Both the position numbers and the translations under genes were made by a program. The notes under the pieces are model-generated. The model did not search any database and was not told the origin of the DNA. It saw only the letters and a program-made list of their open reading frames with translations. From Chryseobacterium mucoviscidosis (lineage in GTDB: Bacteria > Bacteroidota > Bacteroidia > Flavobacteriales > Weeksellaceae), in NCBI RefSeq assembly GCF_002177115.1, contig NZ_MVAG01000108.1, positions 124,001 to 188,000 of the forward strand: 64,000 nt of DNA, given 5' to 3'. Numbering within the stretch: position 1 is the stretch's first letter; each line of letters begins with the position of its first letter. Positions 32,736 through 41,038 of this stretch are shown here, piece after piece.

Positions 32736-33479
32736 ATGAAAAAAATAGCTTTAGTAATATTTTCTATATTCTCATTAGGATATTATGCCCAAGTCGGTAT
32801 AAAGACTACAACACCTGTAGGTTTACTTGATATCAACGGGGATCTGAACATCAATAAAGAAATGAGAATGGGCGGAACAAATACCGTAAAAGGTTCAGCC
32901 GGAACAGCAGGAACCATTTTTCATAATAACTCGGATCTTGCAGTTAACGACTGGAAGAGTGTGAAAATTGCAGACGGACAGGGAAGTATGTCTTTATTTT
33001 CCATGAATACAGTGTCGGATCAGACAGGAGTAACCTTCAGTGGAAATAACGGTTCTACTTCTCCTTATGCAGAAAACTCTGCGCTTACTTCAGATTGGAC
33101 AGTAATTACAGGAGCTCAGGATACGTATTCGGTAACCAATACAACTAATAAGGTTGTTTTTACGTTTCAGACAACTGCTCAAAAGACCAATAATTCAAAC
33201 TCGTCTTCAGGTTTTGCGTGCGGAATTTTTGTGGATGATCTTTTAAAAGCAGTAAGAACCGATGTTTTAATCGGGACAGACGGTTCCTATAAAATTTATA
33301 ACATGAACACAACACTTACGAATGTAACTCCGAAAAATAATTATAAAGTAAAAGTTGCCTGTACAAAACGAAACCTGAACAGTGGAACTTTGGGAATAGG
33401 AACGGCAGTGAATACCAACTTTCTGAATTCCGATATGTCTCAGTCTGTTTTAACAACGTCTGTTTTACAGCCTTACTAA
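32736..33479 (+). CDS. Secreted protein, third of three tandem paralogues
   Basis: This 247-residue protein has a signal peptide (about 1-18, YYAQ), the mature start VGIKTTTPVGLLDINGDLNI, an NDWKSVKIAD motif equivalent to the PxWRS/PxWKS of the others, FACGIFVDDLLKAVR (about 156-170) and VKVACTKRN (about 205-213), then LGIGTAVNTN. It is the shortest of the three because the spacer and middle are shorter. The family is unknown to me. A terminator follows at 33505. Confidence 0.8.
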   Translation: MKKIALVIFSIFSLGYYAQVGIKTTTPVGLLDINGDLNINKEMRMGGTNTVKGSAGTAGTIFHNNSDLAVNDWKSVKIADGQGSMSLFSMNTVSDQTGVTFSGNNGSTSPYAENSALTSDWTVITGAQDTYSVTNTTNKVVFTFQTTAQKTNNSNSSSGFACGIFVDDLLKAVRTDVLIGTDGSYKIYNMNTTLTNVTPKNNYKVKVACTKRNLNSGTLGIGTAVNTNFLNSDMSQSVLTTSVLQPY

Positions 33480-33504
33480 AAACAGATTATTTTTCATAAA
33501 TTAG

Positions 33505-33535
33505 AATCTAAAAGCGAAAGTTTTTAGATTTTTTT
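33505..33535 (+). terminator. Terminator after the three-paralogue operon
   Basis: A 9-bp perfect stem (33505-33513 with 33522-33530) is followed by T at 33531-33535; it lies 25 bases past the last stop. Confidence 0.85.
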
Positions 33536-33590
33536 ATTTTAAAGTGATATTTATTTAATGATTTTAAGGCTTTAATAGGAGAAAATAAAT

Positions 33591-33598
33591 TATATTTG
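33591..33598 (+). promoter_or_regulatory. Candidate -7 box (TATATTTG) for the first lipoprotein gene
   Basis: The TAnnTTTG match lies 21 bases before the ATG at 33620 and covers an upstream in-frame TTG, which it rules out as a start. Confidence 0.55.
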
Positions 33599-33619
33599 AC
33601 AGCATTAAAAATTAATAAT

Positions 33620-34471
33620 ATGACCAAAAATTACATCCTGTCTACTTTTGCTGCAATTGCCCTTGGTTTTGTGGTTTCTTGTGACAATACAACGGAAGAT
33701 CCGCCGAATCAGAATAAGAATACAACATCCGGAACTACGATTACAGGTCCCAGAATTTTATCCAAAGTAAACAATGGGACAAAAGATCTGGAAGAGTATG
33801 TTACAACAGGAGGAGCGCTTTCTCAGGTTTTTGTAAGAGATGCTGCGTCCAGCAATACGCTTACTTCTACCGTAACCTATTCGGGAACAACAATTTCTCA
33901 GATAAAAATTCAGGATAATGTAACTCCGCACGTTACGGATAATACATATGCACTTACGTATACAAGCGGAAAATTATCCGCATTTACAATGGATCAGACC
34001 GTTATGGGAGTAGCTAACCACAGCGATTTTACGGTATATTATGATGCAAACGGAGTGCTGTACAGAATTGTTGAGAAGAAAAAAATGGCAGGAAGTACTT
34101 CCTATACTCATTATACAGAACTTAAATTTACCTTTTCGGCAAACAATATCGTAAAAGCAGATTACACCACGATGTTAATGAGCGGAGGAACTCCTACTGC
34201 TTCCACGGCATCTACCACTTCTTATCTGTATGAAAATTATGATGTTAAAGTAAACCCTTATACTACGCTTCCGAAGGAATATTTTATGGTATCTTCCACT
34301 ATGACGCAGCTCAACTCTTATATGCTGTCTGCCAATAATGTAGGGAAAGTTACGATACAGAATCCTGCCGGAGCTGCCATTTCTTATCCTAAAGGGTATC
34401 TGTATGATTCACAGAATTATCCGGTTTCAGATCAGAGTCAGACAATTAAATATATCTATAAACCGTTATAA
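33620..34471 (+). CDS. Lipoprotein, first of two paralogues ending YIYKPL
   Basis: This 283-residue protein has a lipoprotein signal with lipobox VVSC (Cys21) and then NTTEDPPNQNKNTT, a polar linker. The mature part opens with GPRILSKVNNGTK and has a repeating two-strand pattern (LSQVFVRD, TVTYSGTTISQIKIQD, ALTYTSGKLSAFTMD, FTVYYDANGVLYRIVEKK) like the YD-repeat or SusE-like beta sheets of cell-surface lipoproteins. It ends NYPVSDQSQTIKYIYKPL. The next gene encodes a relative, with 103 bases between. No function is known. Confidence 0.8.
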   Translation: MTKNYILSTFAAIALGFVVSCDNTTEDPPNQNKNTTSGTTITGPRILSKVNNGTKDLEEYVTTGGALSQVFVRDAASSNTLTSTVTYSGTTISQIKIQDNVTPHVTDNTYALTYTSGKLSAFTMDQTVMGVANHSDFTVYYDANGVLYRIVEKKKMAGSTSYTHYTELKFTFSANNIVKADYTTMLMSGGTPTASTASTTSYLYENYDVKVNPYTTLPKEYFMVSSTMTQLNSYMLSANNVGKVTIQNPAGAAISYPKGYLYDSQNYPVSDQSQTIKYIYKPL

Positions 34472-34505
34472 AGAAGAATTATCTTTTACTAGTTTTATGA
34501 TAATA

Positions 34506-34530
34506 TGAATAAAAACGTGATTTTTATTCA
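34506..34530 (+). promoter_or_regulatory. Hairpin immediately upstream of the second lipoprotein promoter
   Basis: A perfect 10-bp stem (34506-34515 with 34521-34530) with loop cgtga ends ten bases before the -7 box at 34540. It has no T-run after it. It could be the end of the first lipoprotein transcript or a control site. Confidence 0.4.
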
Positions 34531-34539
34531 AAAAAAAAT

Positions 34540-34547
34540 TATATTTG
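34540..34547 (+). promoter_or_regulatory. Candidate -7 box (TATATTTG) for the second lipoprotein gene
   Basis: The TAnnTTTG match lies 27 bases before the ATG at 34575, the same layout as the first lipoprotein gene. Confidence 0.55.
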
Positions 34548-34574
34548 TGAAAAAATAAATAATCCCCTATTGGA

Positions 34575-35516
34575 ATGAAACGACTTTTTTATTTTGTTTT
34601 ACTATTGGTAGGTATTTCTACAATTCATTCTTGTAAAGATTTATTGGATGAAGACGGAAATCCTCTGGTGGATATTAATGACAATACAGGACTGAATGGT
34701 CCGAGAGCTTTATACAGAGAGATCACAGACTCAGATACTTTAGCAACCTATTATTACAATGGTCTTCAATTGTCTAAAGTGGTAACAGACAGTATGAACT
34801 CTACTACAGATTTAGCATGGAGCGGAGACAAGGTAAGCAGAATCGATTTCAGAGGATTTTTAGATCTTGACGGAAACGGAGATTTAGATAAAGACAGTGT
34901 TATCTTTACACAGCAGTTTACTTATGGAAGTACAGGAAGAATAGAAACCATTTCAGAAAACAGATCTTTCTTCAAAAGAAGTACTACAGCTCCATATACT
35001 CCTTTAGTACCGGGACCACAGACGCTTTATAAAAAGACAAAGACACTTTATACCCTCAAGTATGCTGCGGCAACGGCAAAACTAGATTCAATTATCATGA
35101 GAAACGGACCTGAAGCTTCAGGAACTCCATTTGTATATACCTCTTATTCAAAAACAAAATATGAATATACAGGAGATAATGTTTCCAAAGTAACGAGAAA
35201 TTACGGACCAATGGGATCTACAGGAACTATGGGTGCGGCAACAACCAAACTGGGATACGAGTTTACAAATTATGATACGAAAATCAATCCGTTTACTTTA
35301 ATTCCGAATGCGTACAAAATTTCAAGACTATTATCAACGGAAGCGAATGATGTAAAAAGCTGGATTTTGTCACCGAACAGCCCTCAGAGATATTCTGTAA
35401 CAGATTTAACCACACCAATTCCTACACCGGTTGTATTCTCCACAAATTACAACTACGATGCACAGACTTATATGCAGAAAGGATATGGAATAAATTACAT
35501 CTATAAACCTTTGTAA
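34575..35516 (+). CDS. Lipoprotein, second of two paralogues ending YIYKPL
   Basis: This 313-residue protein has a lipoprotein signal with lipobox IHSC (Cys20), followed by an acidic KDLLDEDGNPLVD that may act as a surface-export signal. The mature part shares GPRALYREI with GPRILSKVN of the first paralogue, strand pairs such as YYYNGLQLSKVVTD, and the ending GYGINYIYKPL. A TNYDTKINPFT segment matches ENYDVKVNPYT. A calcium-loop-like DLDGNGDLDKD (about residues 98-108) resembles a dockerin or EF-type loop. Function is unknown. A terminator follows. Confidence 0.8.
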   Translation: MKRLFYFVLLLVGISTIHSCKDLLDEDGNPLVDINDNTGLNGPRALYREITDSDTLATYYYNGLQLSKVVTDSMNSTTDLAWSGDKVSRIDFRGFLDLDGNGDLDKDSVIFTQQFTYGSTGRIETISENRSFFKRSTTAPYTPLVPGPQTLYKKTKTLYTLKYAAATAKLDSIIMRNGPEASGTPFVYTSYSKTKYEYTGDNVSKVTRNYGPMGSTGTMGAATTKLGYEFTNYDTKINPFTLIPNAYKISRLLSTEANDVKSWILSPNSPQRYSVTDLTTPIPTPVVFSTNYNYDAQTYMQKGYGINYIYKPL

Positions 35517-35536
35517 AAATTTACAATTAAAATAAT

Positions 35537-35570
35537 AAAAAACTCAATCTTCATGAAGGTTGGGTTTTTT
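35537..35570 (+). terminator. Terminator after the second lipoprotein gene
   Basis: A stem of up to 15 pairs with wobbles (35537-35551 with 35556-35570) ends in T-rich sequence. It lies 20 bases past the stop. Confidence 0.8.
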
Positions 35571-35584
35571 TATTTGAAATCCTT

Positions 35585-35592
35585 TAATTTTG
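35585..35592 (+). promoter_or_regulatory. Candidate -7 box (TAATTTTG) for pth
   Basis: The TAnnTTTG match lies 14 bases before the ATG at 35607. A TTG at 35560-35562, 22 bases upstream, may be the -33 element; it sits inside the preceding terminator. This box rules out the upstream ATG at 35553. Confidence 0.55.
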
Positions 35593-35606
35593 CAAAAAAT
35601 TTCTCA

Positions 35607-36170
35607 ATGAAATATTTAATTGTCGGTCTTGGAAATAAAGGCGCAGAATACGAAAATACACGTCACAATATAGGCTTTAAAGTTGCAGACAAATTAGCGG
35701 AAACTATGGAAGTTTCTTTCAATACCACCAATTTCGGCTGGATGGCAGACGGGAAATACAAGGGAAGAAGAGTCCTAGTCTTAAAACCGGATACTTACAT
35801 GAATCTTTCCGGAAATGCTGTACGTTACTGGATGCAGAAAGAAAACATTCCTCTGGAAAATGTTCTTATTGTAACAGACGATCTGGCTCTGCCTTTTGGA
35901 ACTTTAAGAATGAAAGGAAAAGGTTCAGATGCAGGACACAACGGCTTAAAAAACATCAATGAAGTATTGCAGACACAGAATTATGCCCGTCTGCGTTTTG
36001 GAATTTCTGCCGATTTCTCGGAAGGAAGACAGGTAGATTATGTTTTGGGAACCTGGAATGAAGAAGAAAACGAAAAACTTCCGGAAAGAATTGAAAAATT
36101 CTCCAAAGCGTGTCTCTCATTTGTATTCGCAGGGATTAACAATACGATGTCTGCATTCAATGGAAAATAA
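35607..36170 (+). CDS. pth: Peptidyl-tRNA hydrolase
   Basis: This 187-residue enzyme frees tRNA from peptidyl-tRNA that has dropped off the ribosome. All hallmark residues are in place: GLGNKG with Asn10, TRHNIGF with catalytic His20, the MNLSG loop (about 65-69), DDLALPFG with Asp91/Asp92 and GHNGLKN (about 110-116). The length is normal once the start is set to 35607; an upstream in-frame ATG at 35553 would add 18 residues with no family match and would lie ahead of the promoter box. It is monocistronic, with a strong terminator right after it. Confidence 0.96.
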   Translation: MKYLIVGLGNKGAEYENTRHNIGFKVADKLAETMEVSFNTTNFGWMADGKYKGRRVLVLKPDTYMNLSGNAVRYWMQKENIPLENVLIVTDDLALPFGTLRMKGKGSDAGHNGLKNINEVLQTQNYARLRFGISADFSEGRQVDYVLGTWNEEENEKLPERIEKFSKACLSFVFAGINNTMSAFNGK

Positions 36171-36190
36171 TTCTCCGAAAATAATATATC

Positions 36191-36216
36191 AAAAACCTCC
36201 GGAAATGGAGGTTTTT
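36191..36216. terminator. Bidirectional terminator between pth and the convergent gene
   Basis: A perfect 10-bp stem (36191-36200 with 36207-36216) with a six-base loop ends in A or T runs on both sides, just after the pth stop and before the stop at 36220. Confidence 0.9.
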
Positions 36217-36219
36217 TTG

Positions 36220-36642
36220 TTATTTGTACACCACAATATCTTTTATGATCTTCTTTTCGAAAAAGTTTCTTTCATTAAGCGTAAAATGATAATTATGTTC
36301 CTGCTCAAAAAATTCTATCGGAGTTACAGGAGCTGTGTCTGCTTTCCATTTAATCACAAAACTTACTTCATTCGGAGAATTTACCTCTTTATTTGAAAAC
36401 CTGAAAATTGTACTCGGAAGCGCATTTTCCTGATCTTCTTTAATGTCGGATTTTGCTTTCTTAAACTGAAGCTGCGTCATGTCTTTCAGCAATAAAGAAA
36501 AAGGTTTTCCAATATATTTTTGTTTATTGGTTTCAAATTTTTTAGCATAAGCTAACGTGTCAGAAACTGTTTTTTGAGCATATAAAGCTGTACTGCACAA
36601 CAAGATGCAAGTCACCCAGAATATTTTTATCCGTATTTTCAT
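36220..36642 (-). CDS. Secreted protein of unknown function
   Basis: I do not recognise this 140-residue protein. It has a signal peptide (about 1-22, TALYAQ), then a conserved-looking start KTVSDTLAYAKKFETNKQKYIGKPFSLLLKDM and a C-terminal half with strands (EVSFVIKWKAD, HNYHFTLNER). The layout suggests a small periplasmic protein. It is transcribed alone from a box at 36665-36672 and converges on pth across a shared terminator. Confidence 0.72.
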   Translation of the reverse strand: MKIRIKIFWVTCILLCSTALYAQKTVSDTLAYAKKFETNKQKYIGKPFSLLLKDMTQLQFKKAKSDIKEDQENALPSTIFRFSNKEVNSPNEVSFVIKWKADTAPVTPIEFFEQEHNYHFTLNERNFFEKKIIKDIVVYK

Positions 36643-36664
36643 GAAAAGAATAAAATTTAATGGT

Positions 36665-36672
36665 CAAAAGTA
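36665..36672 (-). promoter_or_regulatory. Candidate -7 box (TACTTTTG) for the secreted unknown gene
   Basis: The TAnnTTTG match lies 22 bases before the ATG at 36642. Confidence 0.5.
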
Positions 36673-36735
36673 AGATTTTATAAACTTTGGTCATCATTTT
36701 CTTTGAGTTTTTTCTAAACTGTTTTAAGTAAAACA

Positions 36736-36762
36736 AAAGACCACCGAAATCCGATGGTCTTT
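36736..36762 (-). terminator. Terminator after the first carbonic anhydrase gene
   Basis: An 11-bp stem with one wobble pair (36736-36746 with 36752-36762) lies 55 bases past the stop at 36818, followed by T-rich sequence on the minus strand. Confidence 0.7.
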
Positions 36763-36817
36763 GCGATTGTACTCTTAAAGCTAATTTTCAATCAATTTAT
36801 CTAAACTATAACATTTC

Positions 36818-37456
36818 TTATGCTAACCAGGTTACAACGCCTGTTTCTACATCATAATTGGCTCCCACGATCTTAATTTTTCCTTCTTCTTCAAGTTTTC
36901 TAAGGGTAGAACTTTGCTTACGGATATCATCAATCGCATTAATTACGTTGTGCTGATTCAGTCTTTCCAAAAGATCTGCATTCGCAGAAGAACGCTCTTC
37001 TCCTTCTTCGATAATATCATTGATAATCGGGTTGAAATGATTGATCAGGTGGTTAAGGTTATCCATTCCCAAACCTTCGATTTTTGCTGCATCAAGACCG
37101 CCTTTTAAAGCACCGCATTTTGTGTGCCCCAATACTACGACAAGCTTTGAACCGGCAACGTTACAACCGAATTCCATAGATCCTAAAATATCCTGATTAA
37201 CGAAATTTCCCGCAATTCTGATGCTGAAAATATCTCCCAATCCCTGATCGAAGATAAGCTCTGCAGAAGTACGGCTGTCGATACAGCTTAATACTACCGC
37301 AAAAGGCCATTGTCCTTCACGGGTCGCGTTTACCTGCTCCAAAAGATCTCTGTTAGCCTTTAAGTTATTTACAAATCTCTGGTTTCCTTCCTTTAAAAAG
37401 TTTAATGCTTTTTCAGGAGTAATCGTCGATTGTGTTTCGGATGTATGTGCTTTCAT
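36818..37456 (-). CDS. Beta-carbonic anhydrase (first of two)
   Basis: This 212-residue enzyme interconverts CO2 and bicarbonate. Zinc ligands and the catalytic dyad are clear: Cys58, Asp60 and Arg62 in SCIDSRTSAE, and His111 and Cys114 in GHTKCGAL. The N-terminal part (TPEKALNFLKEGNQRFVNN) is typical of the clade with a GNQRF motif. It lies 52 bases downstream of the SulP transporter gene on the same strand and probably shares its transcript, so it could supply or consume bicarbonate moved by that transporter. There is no signal peptide, so it is cytoplasmic. Confidence 0.93.
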   Translation of the reverse strand: MKAHTSETQSTITPEKALNFLKEGNQRFVNNLKANRDLLEQVNATREGQWPFAVVLSCIDSRTSAELIFDQGLGDIFSIRIAGNFVNQDILGSMEFGCNVAGSKLVVVLGHTKCGALKGGLDAAKIEGLGMDNLNHLINHFNPIINDIIEEGEERSSANADLLERLNQHNVINAIDDIRKQSSTLRKLEEEGKIKIVGANYDVETGVVTWLA

Positions 37457-37508
37457 ATAATTTTTATTAAATTGAATTTTTAAAGGTATAAAATTTATTG
37501 TTTTGAGC

Positions 37509-39101
37509 TTACATTGCTCTTTTATGCGTAACTAAAATGTGAGATTCTTCATCTCTTTCATAATCTCTGTAAGACGTTTTAAATCCTAACAATTCAACCG
37601 TAATGTCTTCTTCTTTTGCACGGATATTGGCAAAATCCTGAATCATTTCCAGAACATCGGTTGCAATATAAGATGTTTCTCTCGCATCAATAATTACTTT
37701 AGAATTTGGCTGAATGTTTTTTAATGTTTTTTTGATAGCCGCTTTATTCAGGAAAGAAACTTCTTCCGCCAGTTTCATTTTTATTTCATCTGCATCATCC
37801 AGCTTCTCACGGCTTAAATAATAAGCTCTCTTCATATTTCCCTGAAGAATATAGAATACTGAAATAGCAAGACCTATTCCAACACCTTTTAACAAATCGG
37901 TTGCCACAACAGCCACTACCGTTGCAATAAAAGGAATGAACTGGAACTTCCCTAAATGCCAGAAATGTTTAAATGTTGCAGGTTTCGCCAGTTTATACCC
38001 CACCATAATTAATACTGCTGCCAAAGTTGCCAATGGAATTAAATTTAAAACTACCGGAATCGATAATACACAGATCAGCAATAAAATTCCATGAATAATG
38101 GTTGATAATTTTGAAGTCGCTCCCGAATTGGCATTTGCCGAACTTCTTACCACCACAGAAGTCATCGGAAGTCCGCCGATGAATGAACTGATTAAGTTTC
38201 CGATTCCCTGAGCTTTCAATTCCAGATTGGTATCGGTAATTCTTCTCTGTACATCCAGTCTGTCGGAAGCTTCAATACAAAGCAGGGTTTCAATAGAGGC
38301 TACAATAGCGATTGTTGCTCCTGCAATCAACACTTTCGGATTGGTGAATCCGTTAAAATCCGGCATCGTCACAAGGTTTTTAAAATCATCAAAAGACTGG
38401 GGGACCGGTAAGGAAACCAAATGCTGGGTCTGGATTTCCAATGAACTTCCTGTCATTTTAAAGATCTGGTTCAGGATGATTCCAGTTACAACGGCAACCA
38501 AAGCTCCCGGAAGCATTTTAATTCTTTTAAGAGCTGGAACTTTGTCCCAGGTAATTAGGATTGCTACCGAAATTAAGGTAATAATGATCGCACCCGGCTG
38601 AATCGCTCCGAATAATTCTGTAAAATATCCGAAATTAAGACCATTGTCGAATATAGATTCATGTCCTTCATAATCCTTATCAAATCCCAAAGCGTGAGGA
38701 ATCTGTTTCAGGATAATGATGATCCCGATTGCAGCAAGCATTCCTTCGATAACGTTATTAGGAAAATAATTGGAAATACTTCCCGCTCTTATAAATCCTA
38801 AAATCAATTGTAGCAATCCTGCAATAATTCCGGCACAAAGGAAAAGTTCGAATGCGCCAAGATCTGTAATGGCAGTTAAAACAATGGCCGTTAATCCCGC
38901 TGCAGGACCTGAAACGGAAATATTCGAATTACTGATGGATCCTACAACAAGACCTCCGACGATTCCGGCGATGATTCCGGACAAAGGCGGAGCTCCAGAA
39001 GCCAATGCGATCCCTAAACATAAAGGAAGCGCTACTAAAAATACCACGAGTCCTGAAGGGAAATTCTCCTTAATTCCTCCGATTAATGATGTTTTTTTCA
39101 T
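37509..39101 (-). CDS. SulP family anion (probably bicarbonate) transporter with STAS domain
   Basis: This 530-residue protein has about 10-14 membrane helices with the SulP signatures SGPAAGLTAIVLTAI (about residues 64-78), GVPLC-like LPLCLGIALASGAPPLSG and VVRSSANANSGATSKLSTI (about 308-326). It ends in a cytoplasmic STAS domain (SKVIIDARETSYIATDVLEMIQD, about 455-480). SulP proteins carry sulfate, bicarbonate or other anions; the carbonic anhydrase genes on both sides favour bicarbonate. The gene has a 140-base upstream gap with its likely promoter. The substrate assignment is inference from context. Confidence 0.88.
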   Translation of the reverse strand: MKKTSLIGGIKENFPSGLVVFLVALPLCLGIALASGAPPLSGIIAGIVGGLVVGSISNSNISVSGPAAGLTAIVLTAITDLGAFELFLCAGIIAGLLQLILGFIRAGSISNYFPNNVIEGMLAAIGIIIILKQIPHALGFDKDYEGHESIFDNGLNFGYFTELFGAIQPGAIIITLISVAILITWDKVPALKRIKMLPGALVAVVTGIILNQIFKMTGSSLEIQTQHLVSLPVPQSFDDFKNLVTMPDFNGFTNPKVLIAGATIAIVASIETLLCIEASDRLDVQRRITDTNLELKAQGIGNLISSFIGGLPMTSVVVRSSANANSGATSKLSTIIHGILLLICVLSIPVVLNLIPLATLAAVLIMVGYKLAKPATFKHFWHLGKFQFIPFIATVVAVVATDLLKGVGIGLAISVFYILQGNMKRAYYLSREKLDDADEIKMKLAEEVSFLNKAAIKKTLKNIQPNSKVIIDARETSYIATDVLEMIQDFANIRAKEEDITVELLGFKTSYRDYERDEESHILVTHKRAM

Positions 39102-39241
39102 GATGAAAATGCTGTGAATAGTGATCTGTTTTTATGAACAGACCGTTGTAAAGTTTGGAAAATGTAATTTTTAAAGCACGTGTTTATTCAATATCAATGG
39201 TATGACAAAGAATAGCTATCAAAAAAATCTAACGGTAAAAA

Positions 39242-39541
39242 TTACGCTTCCGGAGGCGGAGAAAATATGGTAAGCAATGGAGACAGATGAAAAGAATCGT
39301 CTATCAGTACAAACGATCTGTCTTCCAGTGAGGGTTCATAAAACTTCAGATAATCGAAAACATCCAGAGTTTTAGGAAGTGTTTTTTCATAAACGATAAA
39401 AGTCGAGGGGTGGGAATGTGGCTCTTCTTCATTAATTACTACATTGGTTCTTGTAAGATCCCAACCGAAAACTGCGGCAATACTCGGTAAAGCCGTAAAG
39501 TTGAGAAAAAACAGTAATGTAATAATACTCCAGAGTTTCAT
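39242..39541 (-). CDS. Small secreted protein between the SulP and carbonic anhydrase genes
   Basis: I do not recognise this 99-residue protein. It has a signal peptide (about 1-22, LPSIAA) and a soluble remainder rich in His, Pro and acidic residues (NEEEPHSHPST, DSFHLSPLL). The two His-rich patches could bind metal, but this is only a guess. It is 21 bases downstream of the second carbonic anhydrase gene and would be co-transcribed with it. Its ending in PPPEA has no family meaning that I know. Confidence 0.6.
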   Translation of the reverse strand: MKLWSIITLLFFLNFTALPSIAAVFGWDLTRTNVVINEEEPHSHPSTFIVYEKTLPKTLDVFDYLKFYEPSLEDRSFVLIDDSFHLSPLLTIFSPPPEA

Positions 39542-39562
39542 TTTACATTCTTTATATAAAAA

Positions 39563-40231
39563 TTATTTGGTCTTTCTGCTCATTACCCAGTCTGAGCTGG
39601 TAAGGTTATAAATTTTCTGGATATCTTTTAATATTTTTTCAAAATCGATCTCCAGATCGATGATTTTTCCGGTTCTCAGATCGAAAACCCAACCGTGAAC
39701 TACGGGATATTCCTCTAAAATATATCTTTCCTGTACACACGCCATTTTGATAACGTTAATGCACTGTTCCTGTACGTTAAGTTCTACCAGTCTGTCGTAG
39801 CGTTTGTCTTCGTCTGTAATAGAATCCAGTTCAGCCTGATGCAATCTGTATACATCACGGATGGTTCTTAACCACGGATTCAGCAATCCTAAATCCTGAG
39901 AAGTCATCGCTGCTTTTACGCCTCCGCAGTTATAATGTCCGCAAACAATGATGTCTTTTACTTTAAGGTGTTCCACGGCATACTGAATAACGGCTGTAGA
40001 ACTCATATCCAGAGTATTCACCACATTGGCTATATTTCTGTGGACAAAAACTTCTCCCGGTTTGGCTCCCATCAGTTCTTCTGCAGTCGCGCGGCTGTCT
40101 GAACATCCGATGTAAAGATAATCCGGATGCTGGGTTTTGGCAAGATCATGAAAAAACTCAGGGTTTTCCGCGATTTTAGACTCTACCCATTTTCTGTTGT
40201 TTTCAAAAATAGCTTTGTACGACTGTGACAT
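39563..40231 (-). CDS. can: Beta-carbonic anhydrase (second of two)
   Basis: This 222-residue enzyme belongs to the plant/E. coli Can-like beta class. Zinc ligands and dyad are Cys43, Asp45 and Arg47 in GCSDSRATAE, and His99 and Cys102 in CGHYNCGGVKAAM. The HRNIANVV motif (about 64-71) and the C-terminal GWVFDLRTGKI are typical. It differs clearly from the anhydrase at 36818, so the two were not made by recent duplication. It has no signal peptide. A well-formed promoter (TTG plus TATTTTTG) lies about 77 bases upstream of the ATG. Confidence 0.95.
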   Translation of the reverse strand: MSQSYKAIFENNRKWVESKIAENPEFFHDLAKTQHPDYLYIGCSDSRATAEELMGAKPGEVFVHRNIANVVNTLDMSSTAVIQYAVEHLKVKDIIVCGHYNCGGVKAAMTSQDLGLLNPWLRTIRDVYRLHQAELDSITDEDKRYDRLVELNVQEQCINVIKMACVQERYILEEYPVVHGWVFDLRTGKIIDLEIDFEKILKDIQKIYNLTSSDWVMSRKTK

Positions 40232-40307
40232 AAGAGCTTTTTAAAGGATTAATTATTTATTTGGTTTAAATTAATTTCAAAATCAATAGACCAAATCGAT
40301 AATGATG

Positions 40308-40336
40308 CAAAAATATAATTTTTGGTCACATTCCAA
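40308..40336 (-). promoter_or_regulatory. Two-part promoter (TTG, 18 bases, TATTTTTG) for the second carbonic anhydrase gene
   Basis: On the minus strand TTG (40334-40336) is 18 bases before TATTTTTG (40308-40315), close to the Bacteroidetes -33/-7 arrangement. Of the promoter boxes noted here it is the best formed. The leader to the ATG at 40231 is about 70 bases. Confidence 0.6.
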
Positions 40337-40476
40337 TTACTTTTAACAAAGTTTAATATTAAAATATGCTTAAAATCATAAAAGAGATCATTATTTTATG
40401 TTTTTTATATGGTTGTAATAATTCTATGCTAAAATTACAAACAATTTGATGACGATAGCTAAAATATTTTTATTTA

Positions 40477-41034
40477 TCAGATCTTATTATTAATATACCC
40501 TTCCGTTGCGTTTTCAGATTCATAAATTTTTGCCGGATTGCCCATCACGACAGAATTTTCAGGGACATCAAAATTTACATAAGCATTTGGTGCAATAAGA
40601 ACATTGTTTCCGATGGTAATTCCTCCCACGATAACGGCATTGGTTCCGATCCATACTTCATCTCCAATGGCTGGAAATCCCTGATTTTTTCCGCGATTCT
40701 GCTGTCCGATGGTTACGCCTTGTGCAATATTACAGTTTTTTCCGATTTTAGCATTGGGATTAATCACAAGACCTCCCCAGTGTCCCAGATAAAATCCTTC
40801 TCCGATTTCTGTTTCGGGATAGATTTGGAAGCCGTACTTAATCTGATAATGCCTTAAAACCAGTTTCCAGAAAATATTCAGCAACGGTGTTTTTAGATAT
40901 TGCTGAGACTTTCTTAAAACATAAATAAAATGAAGGTTCGGATTGATGCATTTTATCCAGATCTGAAATGGAGAAAGCCATTTTCCGCTTTCTCTATAAA
41001 AGTCTTTCTGAAGAATGGAATAGTTTTCTGCCAT
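40477..41034 (-). CDS. Serine acetyltransferase-like hexapeptide acyltransferase
   Basis: This 185-residue protein has a helical N-terminus (about 1-70) and a left-handed beta-helix made of hexapeptide repeats (PETEIGEGFYLGHWGGLVINPNAKIGKNCNIAQGV, in steps) like the CysE fold. The catalytic-histidine region reads GHWGGLVI (about 89-96). It ends VPENSVVMGNPAKI, as in sugar O-acetyltransferases of glycan loci. It is the leftmost gene of the glycan locus, has its own promoter box four bases ahead of the ATG, and is likely to acetylate a sugar rather than serine; the true substrate is open. Confidence 0.85.
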   Translation of the reverse strand: MAENYSILQKDFYRESGKWLSPFQIWIKCINPNLHFIYVLRKSQQYLKTPLLNIFWKLVLRHYQIKYGFQIYPETEIGEGFYLGHWGGLVINPNAKIGKNCNIAQGVTIGQQNRGKNQGFPAIGDEVWIGTNAVIVGGITIGNNVLIAPNAYVNFDVPENSVVMGNPAKIYESENATEGYINNKI

Positions 41035-41038
41035 ACCA

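Noticed and set aside
40477..41034. Serine acetyltransferase of cysteine synthesis (cysE)
   Set aside because: The fold is similar but the gene heads a glycan locus, with no cysteine genes nearby; a sugar acetyltransferase is more likely.
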